64,000 nt of DNA from Mermis nigrescens (GCA_036768485.1 JAVLUZ010000164.1:1-64000); one strand, 5' to 3'; counted from the stretch's first letter, positions 35,000 to 46,548 are shown. Program-made: numbers and translations. The notes: generated by a model not told the origin, from the letters alone.

Positions 35000-35420
35000 T
35001 AGTACTATAACTTTAGAAATAGAGGGCGGATTGGGCTGAAATTTTCATAGTAGGGTGGTTTTATGTTGCATGTGTTATCTTATTGTTATCAGCATGTAAT
35101 CTACACTATGCCGATTTTTGTATACACTTCCTCATATAGCACCATATTTCAAGAACCAATGCTGTGATTTTGTTCAAATTGTTAGGATATGATGTATATA
35201 GGCAAGGCATGCTATATACGGAATTTCAGCGCGCAGCCTACAGTATACTAGTTTACTTTACACTTTTTCGTATAGTATTATATTCCAAGAACTAGAGGGC
35301 AGATTTGACTCAAATTTTCAAAGTACGTTAGGTTTACTTAGGTATGCTATGTACGCAATTTTAGCGCACAACCTACAGTATGCTGATTTTTTATTTACAC
35401 TGTCTCTACAATGCTTGACT
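35000..35420 (+). repeat. Three diverged ~130-bp tandem units
   Basis: Each unit has an A-rich start (AACTTTAGAAATAGAGGGC; AAGAACCAATGCTGTG; AAGAACTAGAGGGCAG), then AAATTTTCA, TATGCTATATACG-like and CTACAGTATGCTG. A remnant is seen at 37200-37340. Confidence 0.5.
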
Positions 35421-35539
35421 ATTTACCAGTACTTGTCTAGTGATGCCATTAGGGGTTATTTTTGCCCAAAAATAAGCGGCCCAGTATAGGCGAACATTGC
35501 TCAAATTTAATTATCATGCAATTTTGAGCTTCTCAAAGT

Positions 35540-36085
35540 TTATCAGAAAACGCCTGAAAAAGGGCGATCTTTGCCTGCTCTTTAACCTGTGGAAATTTCT
35601 AAGCCCTGAAGCTAGAGTCAACTTTACACAAAATTCATTACTGAACACATACTTCATCCATGTCATCAGTAATGATCTAAAAATTTGCAAAGTTTGGAAT
35701 ATTTTTTGTAAAGTTTGGAATATTTTTTGTAAAGTTTGGAATTAATTTTACGTGCTTAAGCATAGTACTTTTGCAAAGTTTGGAATATTTTTTGTAAAAT
35801 TTGGAATATTTTTTGTAAAGTTTGAAATATTTTTTGTAAAGTTTGGAATATTTTTTGTAAAGTTTGGAATATTTTTTGTAAAGTTTGGAAATTTTTTTGT
35901 AAAATTTGGAATATTTTTTGTAAAGTTTGGAATTAATTTTACATGCTTAAGCATAGTACTTTTGCAAAGTTTGGAATATTTTTTGTAAAATTTGGAATAT
36001 TTTTTGTAAAGTTTGGAATATTTTTTGTAAAGTTTGGAATATTTTTTGTAAAGTTTGGAAATTCTTTTGTAAAATTTGGAATATT
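35540..36085 (+). repeat. Direct duplication plus arrays of a 21-bp unit
   Basis: Unit GTAAAGTTTGGAATATTTTTT recurs in arrays at 35690-35745, 35773-35936 and 35961-36085, separated by two copies of TTTACATGCTTAAGCATAG. The lead-in sequence 35540-35700 (GAAAAAGGGCGATCTTTGCC...) is repeated at 36375-36540. Both strands are open through the arrays only because the unit is a multiple of three. Confidence 0.85.
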
Positions 36086-36341
36086 ACGTATCTAAGTTGC
36101 ATTTCTCAAGCATTGTTGAAACTATTTTATATGCTATATGCAACTCATGCTTGTGTTTTGCACCTGTAAGGATAAATTTTCCGCTTGTGAACAATATAAA
36201 TGTTACATTGCAAAATTTGTACACTAATCCATGAAATAGTTCTACTTCATACATGCATTTTCTTTTCACCAGCTCACAAAATTTACAAAGATTTATGCGG
36301 AACCCAAAATTTGCCAAAATTGCAAACATATGAGGTTTCAC
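36084..36341 (-). pseudogene. TBP-like C-terminal half-domain remnant
   Basis: About 85 codons resembling the second direct repeat of the TATA-binding protein core. Seen: YEVELFHGLVYKF, then FILFTSGKFILTGAKHKHEL and a final helix AYKIVSTMLEK. The TGAKHKHEL sequence is identical to that in the TBP-like gene at 38227-38661, so both belong to one local family rather than being the housekeeping TBP. The two Phe that insert into DNA in this half (in ELFHG and ILFTSG) are kept. The first half of TBP was not found upstream on this strand. It lies between two 21-bp arrays and ends exactly where one begins. Confidence 0.65.
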
Positions 36342-36374
36342 CTTTTAATTTTCACTTTTAGCATTTAATGCATT

Positions 36375-36600
36375 AACACGCCTGGAAAAGGGCGATCTAT
36401 GCCAGCTATTTAACTAGGGGGAAGGGAATTTTTAAGCCAGGAGGCTAGGTTTTACTTTGCAAACCTCCACACTGATGAATACATAACTTCATCTATGTCA
36501 TCAGTATTGATCTAAGAATTTGTAAAGTTTGGGATATTTTTTTGTAAAGTTTGGAATATTTTTTGTAAAGTTTGGAATATTTTTTGTAAAGTTTAGAAAT
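36375..36600 (+). repeat. Second copy of the lead-in and 21-bp array
   Basis: 36375-36540 repeats 35540-35700 and is followed by three to four TTTGTAAAGTTTGGAATATT units. Confidence 0.8.
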
Positions 36601-36775
36601 TTTTTGTTGGATTTGGAAAATTTTCTGGTAAAAAATTGGCCATCCTACTGTTTTAATTTATTTGCTGAGATTTTTTATGGGAATTTACTTGACCATGTAA
36701 ATATATTTTTATAGTGCAAACTCCCATTTACCTTGCAACAGTAAATGTGTTGACATCCCATGAAGCCATGGGGTC

Positions 36776-37157
36776 CCAATTTCGCCAATATTTGCATTTA
36801 AAGAAAATTATTACGAGCATTTTAGGAGTCATCCCTGATGACACCCATACCAACGAATTAGTAAAAAGAACTAATGTAAAGTGTAAATTGAGCTTAAGAG
36901 AGCAGGCCAGTCCTCAGAGAAGGTTTGCAGCAAAATGTATTGATTGATTTAATTATTTTTTGAATAATCCATCAACTGGACCTCAAGTCAATCTAAACTT
37001 CTTCAGGATATAAGTGGTGTGAATTACAGGCTTAAAAAGCGTAAGATATTGCACAGCCAACATATTTTAGCTTATCCTAGAGCACGTAAATTGATAACTC
37101 ATGGACCACAGACTGGATTTAAGCTCGAATTCTAAAATTGTCATGAATGTGTGCTAG
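36776..37157 (+). repeat. Left arm of the long inverted repeat around the TBP-like gene
   Basis: Matches the reverse of 38829-39222 at roughly 80% by eye. Shared words include CGCCAATATTTGCATTT, GGCCAGTCCT, TTGATTGATTTAATTATTTT, AAGATATTGCACAGCC, CCACAGACTGGA and GAATGTGTGCTAGA. Confidence 0.85.
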
Positions 37158-37589
37158 ACTTTGTATTCACATGAAATAAATGCGTCAGATTTACAGTAAC
37201 AGTATTATACTATGTATCCTTATATCCCCAAAACCAATGGGATGAAATTTGAAGATTTTATTAAATGCACGCCAGACATGGTATTTTTAATATAGATTAC
37301 CATAAGTGTATTATATTGCACAGACTTACATATTAGAGGTTAGATATAACTGAAATTTAGCGAATTTGGCGGATTAATGCTGAAATGCCGTATTTATGAA
37401 ATGGGAGTCCCTGATTAATTTATAGCATATAAGTCCACTTCTTGTGAATTACCGCTTCGATAAAAAGCTGAAATTCTGGAAATGTACGGACGTTTAGCTT
37501 TCTAATAATCTTAAAAATGAGCTGGCATATTAACTTATATCTTATTAATTTACAATCAGATTGATGTTGAGTTTTACAACTTTTAGTCA

Positions 37590-37875
37590 TAAGCAGACAT
37601 GCACCTGGGGAGTGGGATGTTTTGGGTTGTCTAGACCCCCAGAATAAAACCAAATGGAAAAATTTTGTGAGGGAAAACGAGGCAAAGTGAAGGCAAGAAG
37701 GATGAAAACTGAAAAATTTCTTCAAAAGAGCTCTAAATTGACCAGAAACTGCTTAATAACGTAGTTTTGACGCTATTCTATCGCTTATATTAGTTTTTGA
37801 ATTTATTTTGGCCCAAAAAAGCTCAATTTTCGACCCCATAGACTAGCTGATCCCTCAGATCGGTCACGCCGTTCA
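37590..37875 (-). repeat. Dispersed repeat family C, reverse copy
   Basis: Contains CCCCCAGAATAAAA, GAAAAATTTTGTGAGGGAAAA, CGAGGCAAAGTGAAGGC, and TTTTGGCCCAAAAAAGCTC in the reverse order of the copies at 13464 and 58590. It sits inside the inverted-repeat unit that holds the TBP-like gene. Confidence 0.65.
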
Positions 37876-38226
37876 TCTACGGTAATGAGTACTATGCATA
37901 CACACAGTTACAGAGGTGCACTATGGTATATGTCAATTAGAATTAATATTACTGGTCCAGCTCATAAATGTTACAACACAAGGACCATATTTAGCCTGAA
38001 TTAAGTGATAATCATCGAAGTTAGCATGCATCAGTCTATATTGCCGCTTAAAAACAAATTTTTTATAGAACTGCATGAAATATTTGCTTTGTTTGCCCAG
38101 GCTTTTGATGGCTTAAAAACACTATTAGGATAAATTAACACAGTCAACGGTCTTCGTTTATACTTTTTTATAAGTGCAAATGCAAGAACCTGTTTCATTG
38201 TAAAATATGCAAATTAAGTAAAAAAA

Positions 38227-38661
38227 GTGCATAATTTACGCGTTCATAAGCGGTTCCCAGGGTTGAGCCTCAAGCTGATCGACCCAAAAGCAACGGTTCT
38301 GCTTTTCAAGTCGGGCAAGATGGTCTCTACGGGGACAAAAAGCTCCGAAGATGGACGCCAGGCCTTGCTTAAAGCCATCGAAACGTTGAAGATACCTAAT
38401 ATTCGTATTTTGCATTTTAAAGTGCACAATTTTGTTGGCTCCTGCAAAGCCGATAAACCAGTCGATTTGCCTAAACTGTACAAGAAATGCTCTACCTACT
38501 GTTTTTACGAGCCAGAAATTTTTCCAGGGCTCACTCTGAAACTGTTTAAACCCGCCGTTACTGCTGTTATTTTTCATACGGGCAAATTTTTTGTTACCGG
38601 TGCGAAGCACAAACATGAACTGTTTCGTGCATTTGCTATTGTGCGTTGTATTTTAGAATAA
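38227..38661 (+). CDS. TBP-like protein lacking the first strand
   Basis: A 144-residue frame covering most of a TATA-binding protein core (usual core ~180 residues). First repeat: KRFPGLSLKL, VLLFKSGKMVSTGTK and a helix to ETLKI. Linker and second repeat: FKVHNFVGSCKAD, YEPEIFPGLTLKLF, AVIFHTGKFFVTGAKHKHEL and a last helix. All four Phe used by TBP to kink DNA have counterparts (RF, LLF, EIF, VIF). The N-terminal strand and first helix of repeat 1 are missing. An in-frame TAA lies 12 bases upstream of the listed start (a GTG), so the true start is either a missing exon or a frameshifted remnant. AATAAA overlaps the stop (38660-38665). It is diverged from housekeeping TBP, related to the half domain at 36084-36341, and lies between inverted repeats. 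Whether it is expressed is unknown. Confidence 0.75.
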   Translation: MHNLRVHKRFPGLSLKLIDPKATVLLFKSGKMVSTGTKSSEDGRQALLKAIETLKIPNIRILHFKVHNFVGSCKADKPVDLPKLYKKCSTYCFYEPEIFPGLTLKLFKPAVTAVIFHTGKFFVTGAKHKHELFRAFAIVRCILE

Positions 38662-38665
38662 TAAA
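38660..38665 (+). promoter_or_regulatory. Polyadenylation signal after the TBP-like frame
   Basis: AATAAA overlapping the TAA stop. Confidence 0.5.
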
Positions 38666-38828
38666 ATTTTTAGATGGCCGAAATTGCTACGAATTATATG
38701 TTGCGATTTCTTCGTCTTTACATTATGGGCGCACGATTCGATGATTCATTGTACCGAGAACTTGCCGTTGTAGCTGTCTTGACGTCAATATCAAAGGGTT
38801 GATTTAGAAGCTCTTTTTCAAACTTCTT

Positions 38829-39222
38829 CTAGCACACATTCACGAAAATTTCAGAATTCGAACTTAAGTCCAGTCTGTGGTTCATGAGATATAAATTTAT
38901 GTGCTCTAGGATAGCTAAAGTATGTGGGCTGTGCAATATCTTATGCTTTTTAAGCCTATCATTCACACCACAGATACCCCGTAAATTTTTAGTTTGACTC
39001 AAGCTCCGGTTGATGAATTATTTAAAAAATAATTAAATCAATCAATTAATTTTGCTGCAAACCCCTTACAAGGACTGGCCTGTTCTCTTGAGCTCAATTT
39101 ACGCTTTACATTAGTTTTACTTTCTTATCCCCTGGTATAGGTGTAATCAGGAATGACTCTTAAAATGCACGTAACCGGAGAAAAATTTACTTCAAATGCA
39201 AATATTGGCGAAATTTTGCACC
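38829..39222 (-). repeat. Right arm of the long inverted repeat around the TBP-like gene
   Basis: Reverse counterpart of 36776-37157. The arms are separated by about 1.67 kb containing the family C insert and the TBP-like gene. Confidence 0.85.
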
Positions 39223-41420
39223 ACATACCTTTATGGAAAGCTTGCTGAGCCCCTTAGGCTTACTTCACATATATCATCAGTTCTACTTTACAATGGTATG
39301 GGTCGGCATAGCGATCTTCAGGTATAACTCTTGAAATATTCAAAAAAATGTTTAAGAAGAATGTTCATAAACAACTAAAAACCAATTAATAATTAGCCCC
39401 CTCTTATACTGTAATTCAGAAACTAATTGCACATACCGAAAACAAAAAAAAATTGTTTTAAAGAATTTTTCGCCCTATGAATTATTATCATTACATTTTT
39501 CAAACATGTATGCTGATTTTTGAAAACGCTGAAAAAGTTTATCAGTAATCGATATATGTTATGACGTTGCTCGAAAAGTTTTCACTCTCATTACTTGCAT
39601 TGTGTTCAGTGTAAAGAAATTTTGAAAAGATGCACAAAAAAATTTTTTAATATCGTTCGCGCGAAATTGCACAGAAATGTGCTCTTATTATAGATTTTAC
39701 AATTTGGATTGGTAATCAACTTACCAGAGATGGTTCGTCCCCCATCTTTGTTGGCCATTTTTAAGCGTTTTTGCCATTTTATCCAAAAATTGGAGTCATT
39801 TAATCCCTGCTCTAAAAATGGCTGGGCGGGGCCCTAAGAGCTTCCGGCGTGTCCAAGTACATTATAGACTCGCGCCTAAAGTGCTACATGTGAAGCCTTG
39901 TGTGTTCTATAAACATACATTTGTGGTTTGATGTAATCTCCGTATAAGAGTACTTGCGTTCCTGTACAAAAGCTGACCTTAATTAGTATCCAATGAGCAA
40001 TAACCAGGGCAAGTGTCGCGAGGCAAATATTCTTGCAAATGAGGAACCGTTTTCCTTTCACCCCCTTAATGTCCATTTATAAATCGAATCCCACAATAAT
40101 GTACCATTGAATATCAAACCGTGGTGTTATACAAACTGTATCAATAGATTTCTCTAAATAATTTTTGAACAAAAGTTTTAATGTACAGAAAATCGGACGC
40201 TTTTTCTACGTTTTTTGACATATGACCGTAGGTTTGTGGAAAGTCGTACCCGATAATTCGTCCAACACAATTTCTCCTTCACAATTTTTCTTTATCACAT
40301 CTTGTCCCCCACAAATCGTCCTTATCACAATTTGTCCCTCCACAATCTATCCCCTGTGAAGAATTTCATTATCTACAAATTGCAAGCGGCATTTTCATAA
40401 TATCTTGTTATTCATTTAAGTTCAGGCATGAAATTTAAAAATATTCACTCACAACAAACTAACAGATTGCGTTGGCTTAATCCATCAAATCATACATGTA
40501 ACAGCCCAAAATTTTGCGAGGAGTTGTTTCCGGATATTTTTAGGGAAGGGGGATAAATGACCAGCAACCAAGAACGGCCAAAAAACACTTAAAAGGTCCA
40601 AAAATTCATTTCCTTAAAACTATGGGGTCAATAATTCTATGGCTTTGGATGATGTCGGAGGACAGCAACCATTAGGTGGGGCTCCAACCATTTACCTGTT
40701 ACATGTCTGCATTAAATTAATTGATAATAAGCTGCCATATGTTGTCGGCTAAATGTTTTTAGAAAAGTTTTAAATTTATGTCAAAACTTGTATGAAACAG
40801 ACTTTAGTTACACGTTCGTATCACTTTCATTTAACTATATGGGCACACTTATTCATGCGTTGACCACTGATAAGACGTATGTATCGACAATAAATGCAAT
40901 GCAATCAGTTTATTAGTGACGATTAAGTCATTTATATCTGTAAAATGTACATACTATTTCGAACTAGTCTCAGCAGTTGATAATGTTTCGTTTTAAGCAG
41001 TGATCGACTATTTCAAATAGATAATATTAAGCTATTTCAAATCGAATTTGTCAGATTGACTGACTATCTAATTTCATTTTTTCACAATTCCGAATCTTAG
41101 ATTCTGTTCTAAAATATTTCTTGCTCATTCTGTTTTCTCTAGGCAATGTCATTGATATGTTGAGGAATCATACACTCTACAGTATCAGCTGTGCTGATAT
41201 CATTATTAATTGCTGCGACTCAAATACTTCTTACTGAGGAATCAGCTAAACATCTTGATGAGCTGATTGTTCCTATTTATCATCAACACATCTAATCAAT
41301 GATCAACACATATTTAAACATGAGATGATATATGTACAGTAAGTGTAATAAAATTGTTTTAAAAAAATTACATACCGAAAACGCTGTAAATAATTCTTAG
41401 AAACGACAAGATTCTTCATA
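39223..41420. other. Unassigned sequence with minor repeats
   Basis: Holds a B-family end remnant near 39855-39890 (GTACATTATAGACTCGCGCC), a short irregular tandem of CACAATTTGTCC-like words at 40255-40365 and a dispersed repeat around 40500-40690. No convincing gene. Confidence 0.4.
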
Positions 41421-41423
41421 ACA

Positions 41424-42237
41424 ATCAATTTTATGACAAATGCGTTCCGGTGGACGAGTTGCGGATTATTGAAGTTATAAAGGGAGTTAGGAAGGAATGA
41501 GTTAGCTATGTGCGCGAAAAATTGTAAGTATCTGCTAAAAATCGCACGTTCTTGATTCAACATCAAAATTGGAGTATATTCTGTGGCCATAGGAATTTGC
41601 GCTATAGAAAGAACTGATCAATCTGAATTAAAAAGGCGACAAGTCATTTTGTTCAACCTAATGTAGACTCAAGTCCACAACCAACACTAAACTTGTGTGA
41701 ACAGGTTATGCATGGAAGAATGTAGTAAATGTTAAAGAATATAAATTTGCGAGCTAACCATGCAAACATGAAAAAGTGCATGCTAAAAAACAATTGGAAT
41801 ACCTAACATAGGATGCCAAAGCAAATCTACATCATCATGCTAGACTGGCATGCGTAAACTGTTGGGAAAAATAATAAACAGCATGGTCTGAATGTCCTAA
41901 TTTATCCACGGAGCCATTTACAATCAAGTGAATAACGATTATATTATTGTCAAGAAAATGTGGCGCTGATATTGAACAAAATCAGCCATATAGCACAAGG
42001 CAGTTTCCCTATAATCTCTTCAGCCGAACAGTGAGAAATTTCCAGAGGCCACAGAAACGACTTCGATTTTTGCCTTACTGAGAGGATGCCTGATTTTTAG
42101 CAGTGTCAAAGGATTTTTTGAATGCATAAGTGACTTTTCCCTAGTCCCCTTCTTTTATATCTTCAATAATCCACAATCACAAGTATATTCGTCCTTTTTT
42201 GTTTCAGCGGAACATTTTTCTTTCTTGTACCCTACTT
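41424..42237 (-). mobile_element. A-family inverted-repeat element, diverged copy A3
   Basis: Left arm (to about 41590, ending AGTATATTCTGTGGCC) and right arm (from about 42045, GAGGCCACAG.. to TTTCTTTCTTGTACC) are inverted and match A1 and A2. The core is longer and diverged. B-like sequence (CTACTTTTCATTAGCC) follows on the right, as at A2. Confidence 0.65.
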
Positions 42238-42408
42238 TTCATTAGCCATTTTTTTCATTATTAATCCGTTAACTCATACCGTAACTTGCTGAATGAAATG
42301 CTAGAGTCGAGCAATGCAGAAGACAAGACTCTTCTTTTACGTCAATATCCACATTGCAAACAACACATTTCTTACATAACTTTTTACCCTGATGTCATGG
42401 ACAGGAGC
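42238..42408 (+). repeat. B-family fragment next to A3
   Basis: Short forward B segment (ATTAGCC, then AACTCATACCGTAACTTGC and AAGACAAGACTC) truncated by the next element. Confidence 0.5.
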
Positions 42409-42604
42409 GGATTGAGGGAGGGAGGGCGGGATGGCGGCTGCCCTCCCCTTATTGGCTAAAAATAGTACGAAAAATTAAGGATTTTTGAGCGATTTTTAGC
42501 GATTATCGGGTTAAAACGGTCAATTTTCCCGACCAAGTCAGGATTCCGCCCCCTCCTCTTAAGGGTACGGCCCCCCTTAGGAAAATCCTGGATCCGCCAT
42601 TGGT
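42409..42604. mobile_element. Short element with GGATCCGCCA terminus
   Basis: About 195 bp with G-rich left (GGAGGGAGGGCGGGATGGCGG) and C-rich right halves, ending AAATCCTGGATCCGCCATTGG; the left end GAGCGGATTGAGG is a partial reverse of it. GGCGGATCCAGGATTTT-type ends mark small non-autonomous elements in several invertebrate genomes (from general knowledge). Confidence 0.55.
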
Positions 42605-43265
42605 CACGAAGAACAGTTTTTACAGAAAGTAACTTTCTATAATCTTCTAAAATTAAAATTGATTTTCAGTGTAAGTTTTAGGCAACCATCCAGCAAAATA
42701 AAATCTAAACTTGAATGCCTAATCCAAATTTTACCGAGAACAGGTTGAAAAAATTTACCCCGTACAGCCACCTAAACCTTAATCCAAACATCATTGTGAA
42801 CTTTAAAAAGTACTAAGCTCACAACCCATACGCCTGAAAATATGCCTGTGAAGGCAGTGAACATTTGTAGCATGTAACGTTAAGAATCGATGACAGAATA
42901 AAAAAGAGAATTATACAGCGATCAACAAAAAATTTAAATTCTTAATTGTCTTCGAAATACCAACTATAATGATAAGGTCGTTTTAACAGTGTGGTTCAAT
43001 AAACTTTTACTTCATATAAAATTCAAACTCCACGAAATATTACACTGAATGTGGCATATATTTCAGCATACGATTGAATATGGACATTTGGTAGTTCTTA
43101 CATGTCAATACACATAACGTGTAGAATACCTATTCCATTCGATCATAGTGTACACATAACGCTTCACATTAGTCCCCGATGATTCAACGTTTGACTAATT
43201 TGGTCATAAAGTATGTACAGTGTTTATTCATAGAAGAATCGATTTTTATCATACTTGGCCACGTT
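42605..43265. other. Unassigned sequence
   Basis: No gene or clear repeat recognised. Confidence 0.35.
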
Positions 43266-43740
43266 TTTCCTTACATGCTTATCACAACGAGTGCGAATTT
43301 TATGAATTTCGCACTCGCCCCTCTGCACCTATAACGGGACGCATCTGGGAGGTATGCTTTTTTGAAAGATAGATAATAAAAAAGCTTGTGCGGTCTTTTT
43401 TCACTCAATATTGAGTTTGTGATGAGCGTGTAAAGTTTTGGTGCAACGTTATAACATATAGTAAATTTTAATGGTTTTTTCAAAAGCGTGTACAAACTCT
43501 CTGTAAATTCCTCATACAATCTAATAGTATAGAATTGTAGAGGATAGAAGTCCCTAGATAAACATCTTTTGTTTTCTGAATTTCCCATTAATCTACAATA
43601 AGAGTGTAAAGGGACATGGTGAATAGCAAAGAAAATGCTCCGATGGAACAAAAAAGGTGAACATACATACTTGGAATTGAGCTCTATCAAGGATGTGAAG
43701 AGAGGGGACTAAGAAAAAGCTACCGATGCCTACAGAAGTC
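43266..43740 (-). repeat. B-family tail, reverse, with an A-arm fragment
   Basis: 43290-43620 is the reverse of the B tail (CACCTATAACGGGACGC, GATAGATAATAAAAAAG, GTGTAAAGTTTTG). At 43627-43740 an A-family left arm begins (GCAAAGAAAATGCTCCGATG) and is truncated. Confidence 0.6.
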
Positions 43741-43779
43741 ATAAAGAAAAATATGCTCAAATTTGGCATCCAAGCCTAC

Positions 43780-45617
43780 AGAATCGCAAATTATATAGCG
43801 CGTTCAGTGTGCGTATCTATATTACACTTCGACCTCATTAAAAAGTGACTCCCCAACGGGACACTTCTGTATTGTGCGTTTTTTCAAAGAGATGGATAAT
43901 AAAAGAATTTCAATGCCGCCATTTTTAGTTTTTTACCCTTCTACCCAGTGTGTAAAGAGCATGTAAACTTTTACTGCAGAGTTATAACATATAGGTACTT
44001 ATTTAAATTTTGGTCGGTCACACGACTTTTCTAACTTAGTTTTGCATTCTGTGTAGTCTGGTTTTTTAAAGTGCAGCCAATTGAGTAAGCCTGAATAAGA
44101 TATTTTTTATTTTTTTTTAAATTAATTATATTTAGAGTGGCAGTGTGAAGAGTGTAAACATCTAAGAGTTCAAAAAACAAATTTCGGTCGAGTTTTCGGC
44201 TTGTTTATGTCTGCCGAATTCTTTGTATAAGAGTTCTTAAAAAACTTATCTAGGGTAATATATGAAGGATCAAGGGCTACCTTTGGCTTATAGCAGCAAA
44301 CTATCTTACACTCAAAGCGGAGATAGATCTAGGGGTTCAAACTTTACTCTCCAGCTCTGTCGACTTTTCCGCAAGTCGGGATAAATTGAATAAAACAGAA
44401 ATGAAGTACCTTTAAAGGGCTACAAGTCGCAACAAACCGCGTTTAAAAAAGCAATATTGAGTTATTTATGGATGTAATGTTCGAAATCAGGGGTGTAAAA
44501 TGAGCGAAAAAACACGTTTTCCCTTTATTGATTGGTATTTATCTCAAATATTTTACGGAACATAAGTTTTACGCGTACAAACTCACTGCGATTTAAAGGC
44601 ACAAACTGGCCCTAGCCGAATTTCTTTACACTTAAAGGGAGTTAGATTCAGGTTTTTAAAGTTTACAATATGGTGGATGATGAAAAATACGTTTTTGTCC
44701 CTTTTTTATATTACTATTTTCTCCATTTAGAAGTCGGGATCAGTCGAATAAAATAAAAATAAAGCGATTTTTGAGGGGTACACGTCACAGCAGATCGAGT
44801 TTGTTTACGTCAATTTTAAGCTTTTATGGGAGGTGTAAAGTCAAAAATTGGGTGTGTCATATGTGTTTCTATCTTGTTTTCTTTTACCAACTTATCCGGT
44901 TGAGTCTGGACCTGATCACCCATCTCAAAAAGTGCCAAGAGTCAAAAGTTATACGTCAGTTTGGCGAGCCTGTTTACACTCAACACTAATGTGAAGAAGT
45001 TTACATCTAATGTTTATTTGTTTTTACGCTATTGAGGAGACTTAATTACATCAAAAATGTTGATCGTAATATCAGAGTAACATCAGAATACGAATCCGAC
45101 GTGAATTCTTTTTTTAAACACTGTAAAATTGTTTTTAAAATGTTCTACATAACGTCAGAATTAAGAATCTGATCATTGCTTTTCTCTACACACAGTAGTT
45201 GTGTAAAGTTTGCACTGTTCATTTATTGTCAATGTTTAGTTTGCACTACAAATTTCTTTTCTTCCAGAGCGTTGCAGAACGTAAATTTTTTTAAGAATAT
45301 TTTCCGTAAAGTCCGAATTACGAATCTCACTGTATGGTTTCTTTGCACTCAATGGTTATGTTGAGTTTACACTGAAAATTAAATTTACTTCAAGAGCATT
45401 GCAGGAGCTTAATTTTTCTAAAATGTTTCATGCAACATCAGGATTACGAATCGGAAGGTATGTGTTCTTTGCACCTAATATTTGCGTAAAGTTCATGCTG
45501 AAAACCTTTGATCTGTTTAAATATGTTAACGCTGTCTTGTTTAAAAAATATAATGCTGATGTTCAGAACAATACTGTTTTCCGCATTCTTGGACTACTGT
45601 CATTATTGTGGCATCCC
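43780..45617 (-). repeat. B-family repeat body, reverse copy B3
   Basis: Begins with a terminal-hairpin remnant (AATTATATAGCGCG), then tail and repeated GTGTAAA boxes in reverse order, and ends in CTGTCATTATTGTGGCAT, the conserved word near the A junction. The Harbinger-type element at 45621 truncates it there. Confidence 0.7.
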
Positions 45618-45639
45618 TAAAGTCCTATTCAGAAGTAAA

Positions 45640-45960
45640 AATCGGCAATGTCGCCGATTTTCCCGATTTTGATCGGCAAAATCGGCGAAATCGGCGATTT
45701 TTCCGATTTTAGTCGGCGATTTTCCCGATTTTGGTGGGCAGAATCCGCGACATCGCCGATCTAGCCGATTTTAATCGGCGATTTCTGCGATTTTCCCGAT
45801 TAAAATCGGCAAAGTCGGCAATATCGCCGACTAAAATCGGCAGAATCGCCATTGTCGGCGATTCTCCCGATTTTTCTTTGTTAATATAGCCGATTATGCC
45901 CGTTTTAGTGGGCTATTCCGGCCGATTTTGTCCCCGATTATGCATATTCCAGATATGTAT
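45640..45960. repeat. CGGCGATTT subterminal array (left)
   Basis: More than fifteen copies of CGCCGATTTT or its reverse, often as AATCGGCGATTT with CCCGATTTT. The counterpart is at 46820-47125. Confidence 0.8.
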
Positions 45961-46035
45961 CATGGACAAAACTAGGCAAAAAAAGAAATGCTCTGCAGTT
46001 CCGACAAGGTACATTATATATTATTAGCAGTCACG

Positions 46036-46425
46036 ATGGACAGTGAATGTTTGTCCGAAATTCTGCAGTTGTATCTAAGTAACAAATTACTGTAAGCGAC
46101 TCAGAAAAAACGCAAACAAACGCGTTTTATTTTTGCAGTTCGTGAAAAGTATGGCCATTATCATTCTCTTGTCCCTCAGATGCGTTTGCATGATCATGAA
46201 AGCTTTTTTAAATTTTTCTGCATGGTGCCACAAAAAATCGACGAATTATTGAAAGAAGTTGGTCCGCTAATACAAAAAAGTGGAAAATGAAGAAAACCTA
46301 ACGAGTGAAAGATTAGCCATGACTCTGCGCTTTTTGTCAACTGGTGAAGATATGCAAGACATTTCGTTCAACTTTCGTGTCGGTTTATCAACAGTGTCTG
46401 GAATTATCAAACTATTCAGCTCCGT
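46036..46425 (+). pseudogene. Harbinger (HARBI1-like) transposase N-terminal remnant
   Basis: Starts at an ATG (MDSECLSEIL). After an in-frame TAA (46093-46095) come YGHYHSLVPQMRLHDHESFF, KIDELLKEVGPLIQK and, after a stop and frame change near 46288, SERLAMTLRFLSTGEDMQ and FNFRVGLSTVSGIIK. This is the order of the N-terminal half of HARBI1-type DDE transposases (R-L-x-D-x-E-x-F, F-x-x-L, R-L-A-x-x-L-R-F-L-x-x-G, helix-turn-helix-like GLSTVS). The catalytic DDE part is deleted. The TAA might fall in a short intron, since GTAAGC and TTTTTGCAG flank a 46-base stretch. Confidence 0.82.
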
Positions 46426-46548
46426 CGCAATTTCTCTCCAAGAGTCTTGTTTTTTTTCCGCATCATTGAAGTCAGTCAAGCGGATATTCCATAAATGAGG
46501 ATAAGATTTAACAAATTCAATAAGCCGTTCATCAAACGACGCCGCCAT
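46426..46548 (-). pseudogene. MADF-domain protein N-terminal remnant
   Basis: Minus-strand start MAASFDERLIEFVKSYPHLW, then FNDAEKKQDSWREIATEL: the first half of a MADF (Myb/SANT-like) DNA-binding domain, with the usual LI-x-x-V-x-x-x-P-x-LW and W-x-x-I-A spacing. The frame runs on to 46267 only by reading the opposite strand of the transposase. In intact elements a MADF/Myb-like partner helps the transposase bind DNA. Confidence 0.82.

Noticed and set aside
35748..35988. Open frames with repeated NFTKNIP or FVKFGIF units on both strands
   Set aside because: The 21-bp tandem unit keeps the phase open; no codon signal beyond the repeat.
36714..36947. Frame with CKLSLREQ and RRFAAKCI resembling the first strand of TBP
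   Set aside because: It lies in the inverted-repeat arm, the other arm copy has non-conservative changes there, and about seven residues of the TBP alignment would be missing. Kept only as a possibility.
39876..40076. 66-residue frame with a hydrophobic segment (minus strand)
   Set aside because: It overlaps a B-family end remnant and no family, splice context or second exon supports it.
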